6,007 nucleotides of DNA. It comes from a bacterium. Its GTDB lineage: Bacteria > Atribacterota > JS1 > SB-45 > 34-128. Shown here in pieces: positions 1 to 4,665 of the stretch. The notes beneath the pieces are model-generated. The model was not told the origin of the DNA and ran no database searches. It saw only the letters and a list, made by a program, of their open reading frames with translations. The stretch is taken from positions 1 through 6,007 of the forward strand of contig JAHIPN010000113.1 in NCBI GenBank assembly GCA_018894595.1, in the 5' to 3' direction. The translations under genes were made by a program, and so were the position numbers. Within the stretch, counting starts at the first letter, position 1, and every line of letters starts with the position of its first letter.

Positions 1-1025
1 CGCAATACAGCCAAAGTATCCGGAGTAACTATCTGATGAGGTTTTTTAGAAACTATAAATTCTTCTATTTTTTGAATAGTTTCTTGATTATCTACCTGGT
101 CAATTCCCACCTGAAAAAGTTTTATGCGGTTGGTCAAAATATCTCTTCCGATAATCAATTCCTCTGACCGAACCTTATTCTTCAGTAATTCAAAAACCAC
201 CCAGCCAAAAGCGGTCAGGGTTAACAGTAGATAGAAACTCTGGTATATAAAAATAATAAAAGCTGATAAACTTAAGTAGAGAGAGACCCCGATAATAGTT
301 AGATTCGCTCCTTGAGCTGAAAATCCATAAGATTGCAATTTCTGTCGTAACCTGCTTCCACTTCCGCTTCCGCTCTCCGAAAATAATGGTAACTTTCCTC
401 CTATACCCGGGCCTGGGCTTTCCTGACTGGCATAATTAGCCACAATAGAATAAGAGCTGTCTATAATCGGTACGCCCAAAATTAAAAGAGGAATCAATAA
501 AGTTAAAGCTGCTGTACTCTTGGATACTCCCACAATAGCAATCACTGCTAATATGAATCCAAAAGACATATAGTAGGAAGAAAATTTTCCCCGAGGAAGA
601 TATTTGATAAAAATAAATGAAATTGCCGCCATAATCAAAGATAGCGCTTCTGCCAAAATTAATCCCTGTCTCTGGACAAGGGAGACCACTAAAAAAGTCA
701 GGGAAGCGATAAAGACAATATAGGGAGTGATGTCTCCCAGTTCATCTGCCTGGCCGATAGAATTAGTAATGCTTATCAGCCAGATTATGGTTAGGGGGAT
801 AGATAAATAGCTAAGATAAAGATATCCTCCCGATAAGGAGGAAGGAGCCCGTAAAAATTCTATTTTAACTCCGGAATAAATTATAATTAATGAAATTAAA
901 ACTTGAAATATCAATTTGACCCCTGTGGGAAGCTTTCTCTTTCTATCTGCTCTCCCCAGGATGACCATCAGCACACTACATATAACGATACCTGCAATTT
1001 TAAACACCATTCCGGTTTCAAACAT
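1..1025 (-). CDS. Catalytically degenerate MraY/WecA-like membrane domain fused to a WecG/TagA/CpsF-type glycosyltransferase (3' end beyond window)
   Basis: 341 codons are visible and the gene runs off the window at base 1. I read the frame by hand. Residues 1-280 are mostly hydrophobic, with roughly eight or nine membrane segments (about 6-23, 35-52, 68-90, 100-117, 121-141, 151-166, 171-189, 242-262, 263-280). They align along their length with the WecA-like protein at 2349-3272: ILGRADRKRKLPTGVKLIFQ against LLGVVDDIVDLSPKHKFIIQ, WLISITNSI against WIVGVTNSI, and LLILGVPIIDSSYSI against VIILALPIFDTLFAI. The catalytic Asp pair, the NxxNxxDGxDG loop, FLGDSGS and HLHHR are all lost, and a SGSGSGS linker lies near 218-224. 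From about residue 300 the text changes to NRIKLFQVGIDQVDN and IEEFIVSKKPHQIVT, which I recognise as the N-terminus of the GT26 (WecG/TagA/CpsF) family. Those enzymes add the second sugar to undecaprenyl-PP-GlcNAc. The start is ATG at 1025, with GAAGGA 12 bases upstream and a stop codon three codons upstream. The fusion assignment is inference because the GT core is outside the window. Confidence 0.78.
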   Translation of the reverse strand, partial: MFETGMVFKIAGIVICSVLMVILGRADRKRKLPTGVKLIFQVLISLIIIYSGVKIEFLRAPSSLSGGYLYLSYLSIPLTIIWLISITNSIGQADELGDITPYIVFIASLTFLVVSLVQRQGLILAEALSLIMAAISFIFIKYLPRGKFSSYYMSFGFILAVIAIVGVSKSTAALTLLIPLLILGVPIIDSSYSIVANYASQESPGPGIGGKLPLFSESGSGSGSRLRQKLQSYGFSAQGANLTIIGVSLYLSLSAFIIFIYQSFYLLLTLTAFGWVVFELLKNKVRSEELIIGRDILTNRIKLFQVGIDQVDNQETIQKIEEFIVSKKPHQIVTPDTLAVL

Positions 1026-1198
1026 ATAAATTTATTTTCCTTCATTATTTCGTTTTATTTCTTCTTTATTCTTATTTTTGTTTTATTTTTCTGTTCTTTC
1101 TGTTTTTAACCTTTTTTCTGCTTAATCCAATTATATTAATACGACAAAAGTATCTTAAATTCCTTCTTTTTAGGATAAATTTTTGAAATTAAAACTAA
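1026..1198 (-). other. Purine-rich, structure-poor intergenic leader
   Basis: This 173-base gap separates the GalE stop from the fusion gene. Read on the minus strand, the stretch 1110-1031 is almost entirely A and G with a few T and only about four C, so a transcript would be largely unpaired. The only Shine-Dalgarno-like element is GAAGGA at 1043-1038. A TATAAT hexamer lies at 1135-1130 on the minus strand, but I see no convincing -35 element 16-18 bases upstream. An internal promoter is therefore possible and unproven. I see no terminator hairpin here. The opposite strand carries a short Phe-rich ORF that I take to be a by-product of the A-rich leader. Confidence 0.5.
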
Positions 1199-2281
1199 TT
1201 AGTGAATATTCTCTTTAAACCAGCAAACTGTCTTTTCTAAACCCGCTGAAAAGTCAAACTGTGGCTGCCATCCTAAAACCTCACTGATCAAGCGGCAATT
1301 CAGAATATTCTTTCTTAAATCCCCTGCCCTGGGAGGACCATAATTTGCCGGATGAGGGAACTTTATAATCTTCTTTAAAAGGGAAAAGATTTCATTTACC
1401 GAAACTCCTCTGCCGGTCCCCAGATTAAAGCCATTAAATTTCACTTTGGTTTCAATTTTTGCTTGAGCTTTTGCTTTTGCTTCAGATTCTTTTTTTTCTT
1501 CTTCTTTGGTTTTAGCTTTTTCTATTTCCCGAACAACTTTAGATAATTTTACCATATTTTGAAGAGCGAGTAAACTGGCTTGGGCCACATCTTCTACATA
1601 AATATAATCTCTGATATATTCTCCATCACCATTTATAGTAGGAATCTCGCCTTTTAGCATTTTTTCTATAAAGATAGCGATAACCCCGGCCTCACCATAA
1701 GGGTCCTGACGGGGACCATAGACATTTCCATATCTCAAAGAAACATAATTAAGATTATAATTTTTTTGATAAAAATCAAGATAATGCTCGACAGCAACCT
1801 TACTAATTCCATAAGGCGATTGAGGTCTGAAAGGGTAATTCTCACTGATGGGAAAATGCTCTGGTTCTCCATAAATAGTCCCTCCACTGGAGGCAAAAAC
1901 TATTCCCTTAACCTGGTAATTAACGCAGCATTGCAATAAATTCAAGGAACCCAGGATATTAGTTTGAGCATCAAATAAAGGGTCTCTCACGGAAAAAGAT
2001 ACACTAATCTGGGCGGCTTCATGGCATACATAATCAGGTTTTTCCTGCTTAAACACTTCAGCTAACCTCTTTTGGTCGGTGATATTTAATTTATAAAATC
2101 GGGCGTTCTTGTTGATATTCTCCTCTCGGCCGGAAGATAAATCATCAACTATCACAACTTTATAATTATTCTTGATAAGCAAATCCACAATATGCGAACC
2201 GATAAATCCCGCTCCGCCGGTAACTAAAACGGTGCTCTTTTCATTTTCATTTACTTGTTCTTCCCTCTTTTTTAATTTCAT
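1199..2281 (-). CDS. galE: UDP-glucose 4-epimerase-like NAD-dependent sugar epimerase
   Basis: A protein of 360 residues of the extended short-chain dehydrogenase family. It would interconvert UDP-Glc/UDP-Gal, or the N-acetyl forms, in the cytoplasm. Visible motifs are the NAD-binding TGGAGFIGSH at 21-30, the acidic VDDLSSG at 45-51, the ASSGGTIYGEP segment near 130-140 with the catalytic Ser/Thr region, catalytic YxxxK as Tyr157/Lys161 in SPYGISK, RYGNVYGPRQDP at 183-194, and PPRAGDLRKNILN near the C-terminus. These match the short GalE type of thermophilic bacteria. An unusual Lys/Glu/Ala-rich insertion lies at residues 245-281. I start at ATG 2281, which has GGGAAGG nine bases upstream. 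A GTG 16 codons further up lies inside a palindromic repeat and is not credible. The gene follows the WecA-like gene by 67 bases and precedes the pseudo-WecA/GT26 gene, which fits a glycan operon. The exact substrate (Glc or GlcNAc series) cannot be read from the sequence. Confidence 0.88.
   Translation of the reverse strand: MKLKKREEQVNENEKSTVLVTGGAGFIGSHIVDLLIKNNYKVVIVDDLSSGREENINKNARFYKLNITDQKRLAEVFKQEKPDYVCHEAAQISVSFSVRDPLFDAQTNILGSLNLLQCCVNYQVKGIVFASSGGTIYGEPEHFPISENYPFRPQSPYGISKVAVEHYLDFYQKNYNLNYVSLRYGNVYGPRQDPYGEAGVIAIFIEKMLKGEIPTINGDGEYIRDYIYVEDVAQASLLALQNMVKLSKVVREIEKAKTKEEEKKESEAKAKAQAKIETKVKFNGFNLGTGRGVSVNEIFSLLKKIIKFPHPANYGPPRAGDLRKNILNCRLISEVLGWQPQFDFSAGLEKTVCWFKENIH
1439..1549 (-). 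repeat. Low-complexity Lys/Glu/Ala insertion segment inside the epimerase gene
   Basis: These 37 codons (residues 245-281 of the epimerase) read as charged low-complexity sequence such as KAKTKEEEKK and EAKAKAQAK. At the DNA level the minus strand shows imperfect GCAAAA hexamer iteration and AAG/GAA runs. The segment lies between the helix ending in LLALQN and the strand FNGFNLGTG. GalE relatives usually have only a short turn there. It keeps the frame and looks like a slippage-expanded surface loop or a charged helix. Confidence 0.7.
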
Positions 2282-2290
2282 CTTTCTTTT

Positions 2291-2297
2291 CCTTCCC
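2291..2297 (-). promoter_or_regulatory. Ribosome binding site fixing the epimerase start
   Basis: GGGAAGG on the minus strand ends nine bases before ATG 2281. It lies just outside palindrome A. It supports ATG 2281 rather than the GTG at 2329 that sits inside the repeat and has no Shine-Dalgarno sequence of its own. Confidence 0.7.
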
Positions 2298-2300
2298 GCC

Positions 2301-2347
2301 GTAAAAAGTAACCCAAAGGTGCCAGGCACCTTTGGGTTACTTTTTAC
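2301..2347. repeat. Palindromic repeat A, core GTGCC-A-GGCAC
   Basis: A perfect inverted repeat: 23-base arms (2301-2323 and 2325-2347) around a single central A at 2324. The inner arm is AACCCAAAGGTGCC and the outer ends are GTAAAAAGT/ACTTTTTAC. The central 23 bases (2313-2335) are identical to the centre of repeat C (4588-4610). The element begins one base after the TAG stop of the WecA-like gene and fills most of the 67-base gap before the epimerase. Transcribed from either strand it would form a hairpin followed by a short U run, so it could act as a bidirectional terminator or an mRNA-stabilising hairpin. It resembles REP-type intergenic repeats, although that class assignment is inference. 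Confidence 0.9.
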
Positions 2348-2348
2348 A

Positions 2349-3272
2349 CTAGAGCGCTAAAACAAGGGCGATTACACTGCAGATGGCGCTTATCCCCCAT
2401 AAGATAAGCACTATATTTTTATGAGATATCCCTCGTGCTAAAAGACGATGATGAAGATGTCCTTTGTCGGCCTGGAATATAGGATGATGCCCCCGGTATC
2501 TCCTCCAGATAGCAAACAGTGTATCAAAAATAGGTAGAGCCAGAATAATAACAGGAATAAAAATAAAAAAGGCATTCCCACTGTTTAATACACACAAGAC
2601 CCCTATAGAGGATAACATAAAACCGGCAAAAGTACTGCCGGAATCTCCTAGAAAGATTTTGGCCGGATAAAAATTAAATCTTAAAAAAGCCAACATACTC
2701 CCCGCCAGGGCGATTGATATAAGACTAAGAATTTCAAAATTCTGCCTTAATCCTAAAATAAGAAAAGTTATTAGGCTAATTATCGAAACTCCGCAGGCCA
2801 GTCCATCCAATCCATCTATTATGTTAATGGAATTGGTAACTCCGACTATCCAAAAAATTAAGACGGGATAAAGAAGATAACCTAATAGATCAAAAATTTT
2901 TAATTGATTAACTATAAAACTATTTATTAAGTCACTGTTATATATAATCACAATTAAGGCAGGAACCATTTGAATAATGAATTTATGCTTGGGAGAAAGG
3001 TCTACTATGTCATCTACTACCCCTAATAACAAAATGATTACCCCACCTATCAAGAGGGCTTTAACCTGTCCTTCTATCGGCACTACAAAGAGCAGACTCA
3101 GTAAAAATCCAAAAAAAATAACTATCCCTCCTAAATTGGGGATAGCTTCCTCGTGTATTTTACGATGACCGGGTATGTCCATCATATATTGTTTTTTCCC
3201 TACCCGAGCCATATAGGGAGTTAAAATATAAGAAACTATAAAGGCAATAACGCCAACTTCTAAATATTTCAA
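2349..3272 (-). CDS. wecA: WecA/TagO-type undecaprenyl-phosphate sugar-1-phosphate transferase (MraY/GPT family)
   Basis: A polytopic membrane enzyme of 307 residues, normal for the family. It transfers a sugar-1-phosphate, usually GlcNAc-1-P from UDP-GlcNAc, to undecaprenyl phosphate and so primes a surface glycan. Visible motifs are HRKIHEEAIPNLGG at 37-50, the Asp pair in VVDDIVD (Asp87-Asp88), NSINIIDGLDG at 147-157 with the catalytic/Mg-binding aspartates, FLGDSGS at 207-213, and the cytoplasmic HIS loop GHHPIFQADKGHLHHR at 261-276, typical of WecA/TagO rather than MraY. About ten hydrophobic segments are apparent. I start at TTG 3272, with AGGAG nine bases upstream. The frame stays open to a GTG at 3332, but that codon is inside palindrome B and would add an implausible polar MPGTK tail. 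Its degenerate paralogue is two genes downstream. Sugar specificity is inferred from the family, not proven. Confidence 0.92.
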   Translation of the reverse strand: MKYLEVGVIAFIVSYILTPYMARVGKKQYMMDIPGHRKIHEEAIPNLGGIVIFFGFLLSLLFVVPIEGQVKALLIGGVIILLLGVVDDIVDLSPKHKFIIQMVPALIVIIYNSDLINSFIVNQLKIFDLLGYLLYPVLIFWIVGVTNSINIIDGLDGLACGVSIISLITFLILGLRQNFEILSLISIALAGSMLAFLRFNFYPAKIFLGDSGSTFAGFMLSSIGVLCVLNSGNAFFIFIPVIILALPIFDTLFAIWRRYRGHHPIFQADKGHLHHRLLARGISHKNIVLILWGISAICSVIALVLAL

Positions 3273-3281
3273 ATAGATAAT

Positions 3282-3286
3282 CTCCT
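3282..3286 (-). promoter_or_regulatory. Ribosome binding site for the WecA-like gene, deciding a TTG start
   Basis: AGGAG on the minus strand lies nine bases before TTG 3272. No other start codon in the frame lies at a suitable distance. The first hydrophobic segment then begins within a few residues of the TTG, as is normal for WecA/TagO proteins. Confidence 0.7.
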
Positions 3287-3310
3287 GTTTATTATTAAAT
3301 CGAGTAATAA

Positions 3311-3353
3311 GGTAACATTTTGTGCCAGGCACAAAATGTTACAAAATGTTACC
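3311..3353. repeat. Palindromic repeat B with an internal 10-base tandem duplication
   Basis: Arms GTAACATTTTGTGCC (3312-3326) and its exact complement (3328-3342) flank a single central A at 3327. The 10-mer ACAAAATGTT is then duplicated in tandem (3331-3340 and 3341-3350). As a result the left arm GGTAACATTTT can pair with either the proximal or the distal copy. The core GTGCCAGGCAC is identical to repeats A and C, while the arms are different but still perfectly paired. The element directly abuts the TGA of the isomerase gene, whose last base is 3354. Confidence 0.9.
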
Positions 3354-4415
3354 TCAGCGTTTGGCTAATTCTTTCTTTAAATCTTCTATGCAGGCTACCG
3401 GCGAAGGGTCAACCTGATTTAATATCGCTAAATAATAGCTCGCCAGATCGCCTAAGAAAATTAGTGAAAACATGCGAGCCATTTTCCCTTTACCTTTGGT
3501 AGGGCAAACTATAAATTCGGCTACTTTGTCCTGGATAATCTTGCGGGTAATTTCCCGTCTCTGCTCTACCATTAAAAGCCCTTGTTTGTCTTGAAGATAA
3601 ATAATTTTAACCTGTCGATTTATATTATTTTCTATTTCATAACCTACTATTTCGTTATGGTCGAGTTCAGAAAACACATTCCAGAAACAAGGCCATTTGC
3701 TATTTTCGTTTATCTGAGTCTTCCAGCGCATAGCCACTGCCTCTAATAATCCTTCAGAACCGTAAATTAAAGGCAGATGCTGATACAGGCTCAAGGCCAC
3801 CTTTTTAGCCAAATTATCTTCAAACGGAGATTTAGCGCCATATTCTATAGAAAGTTCCCGCAAAATATTGTGCGTTTCTTCTATTTCTTCGTTTCTTTCT
3901 TTTGTTATGGCCATTCTTTCTAAAACTTTTAATATAGGAAAGAATAGATAAGAAATAGCCGCTCGAGGCTGAATCCCTGCCGGCACTTTAATCACCGGAA
4001 AGTTATTCTCTCGGGCTAGGGCTGCAAATTTGCCCCCTGAAGTTAAAGCAATGGTTCTGGCTTTGGCTTCCAAGCATCTCTTTAAGGCAGAGAGGGTCTC
4101 TTCGGTATTTCCCGAATAACTGACTGCAAAAACCAAAGAATTTTCATCTACAAATTTGGGTATATCATAACCGCGGATAACCACTATAGGGATTGATAAT
4201 TCATCGGCTAAATAATCAGATAATAGATCCCCGCCGATGGCTGAACCACCCATTCCTAATACCACGATATTTTTAAAATTCTGGGCAGGGATAGTGGCAG
4301 TGGCAGGATTGGGTAAAAGGTTGGTAGGAATAATAAATTCCTCTCCTAAACGCAAGGCATCTTTCATCTTCTGCGGAAATTCCTCTAATAGCTCTATCAT
4401 GTTAGCCTTATCCAA
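3354..4415 (-). CDS. Bifunctional phosphoglucose/phosphomannose isomerase
   Basis: A protein of 353 residues from TTG 4415, of the cytoplasmic SIS-fold PGI/PMI family of archaea and many bacteria. It converts glucose-6-P, fructose-6-P and mannose-6-P, feeding both glycolysis and UDP-/GDP-sugar synthesis. Visible motifs are GMGGSAIGGD at 54-63, SYSGNTEET at 99-107, TSGGK at 125-129, QPRAA at 149-153, TQINENSK at 233-240 with the likely catalytic Glu237, ELDHNE at 250-255 with His253, and IEDLKKEL near the C-terminus with the likely active-site Lys. The start is uncertain. The in-frame sequence above TTG reads ILDRDFSK before LDKANM, which resembles the usual N-terminus of the family. The only strong Shine-Dalgarno site points to an ATA codon at 4478. 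An internal ATG lies at 4400. It is probably the first gene of the glycan operon, separated from the WecA-like gene by 81 bases that contain repeat B. Confidence 0.9.
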   Translation of the reverse strand: MDKANMIELLEEFPQKMKDALRLGEEFIIPTNLLPNPATATIPAQNFKNIVVLGMGGSAIGGDLLSDYLADELSIPIVVIRGYDIPKFVDENSLVFAVSYSGNTEETLSALKRCLEAKARTIALTSGGKFAALARENNFPVIKVPAGIQPRAAISYLFFPILKVLERMAITKERNEEIEETHNILRELSIEYGAKSPFEDNLAKKVALSLYQHLPLIYGSEGLLEAVAMRWKTQINENSKWPCFWNVFSELDHNEIVGYEIENNINRQVKIIYLQDKQGLLMVEQRREITRKIIQDKVAEFIVCPTKGKGKMARMFSLIFLGDLASYYLAILNQVDPSPVACIEDLKKELAKR

Positions 4416-4486
4416 CTTAGAAAAATCTCTATCTAATATATCTATATTATCGTTTTTATTTTTTCTTGTCTCTCCTATGGTTCATT

Positions 4487-4493
4487 CCTCCCC
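4487..4493 (-). promoter_or_regulatory. Strong Shine-Dalgarno site upstream of the isomerase, without a canonical in-frame start
   Basis: GGGGAGG on the minus strand is the best ribosome binding site in the window. Eight bases downstream lies ATA (4478-4476), in frame with the isomerase. The nearby ATG at 4485 is too close to the site, is out of frame, and stops after nine codons. Translation may start at ATA, or the base may be a sequence error or variant of ATG. Confidence 0.55.
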
Positions 4494-4517
4494 ATATTTT
4501 AGCCTATCTCTCTATAT

Positions 4518-4547
4518 TTTATAACATACCACACAACCTTTATTCAA
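4518..4547 (-). promoter_or_regulatory. Putative sigma70-type promoter for the isomerase/glycan operon
   Basis: On the minus strand TTGAAT (4547-4542) is followed after 18 bases by TATAAA (4523-4518). A TGn extended -10 motif lies directly before the -10 element. Transcription would begin near 4511, about 20 bases before the Shine-Dalgarno site at 4493. It lies downstream of repeat C, so it would restart transcription after termination of the preceding gene. This is consensus matching by eye only. Confidence 0.5.
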
Positions 4548-4578
4548 GCAAGCACAAAAATGACAAATTTTATGCCAG

Positions 4579-4619
4579 AAAAGTTAACCAAAGGTGCCAG
4601 GCACCTTTGGTTAACTTTT
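4579..4619. repeat. Palindromic repeat C, probable terminator after the beta-helix gene
   Basis: A perfect inverted repeat with 20-base arms (4579-4598 and 4600-4619) around a central A at 4599. The inner arm is GTTAACCAAAGGTGCC. It shares the central 23 bases with repeat A. Its hairpin ends in TTTT on both strands. It starts 46 bases after the stop of the surface-protein gene and precedes the predicted promoter at 4547, so a terminator role is reasonable. A partial core, GTGCCAGG, occurs nearby at 4630-4637. Confidence 0.88.
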
Positions 4620-4665
4620 TGTAAAGTCTGTGCCAGGATCCTCTGGAAACATTTGCTTATAAGGT

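Noticed and set aside
903..1109. Plus-strand ORF of 68 codons ending in a Phe-rich hydrophobic stretch
   Set aside because: It is antisense to the fusion gene and its A-rich leader. The Phe run is simply TTT-rich sequence, and there is no ribosome binding site.
1130..1135. TATAAT as an internal promoter -10 element for the fusion gene
   Set aside because: No credible -35 or extended -10 element accompanies it. Chance matches are expected in such AT-rich sequence, so it is only mentioned with the leader.
2301..3353. Insertion sequence with inverted repeats A and B at its ends
   Set aside because: The sequence between them is the WecA-like gene with an intact family fold. No transposase or target duplication is seen, and repeat C shows the element occurs singly.
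4237..4524. Plus-strand ORF of 95 codons
   Set aside because: It is antisense to the 5' half of the isomerase gene, crosses the predicted promoter, and shows no family resemblance.
2301..4619. CRISPR array
   Set aside because: There are only three palindromes, spaced 1.0 and 1.3 kb apart by genes, with variable arms and no regular spacers.
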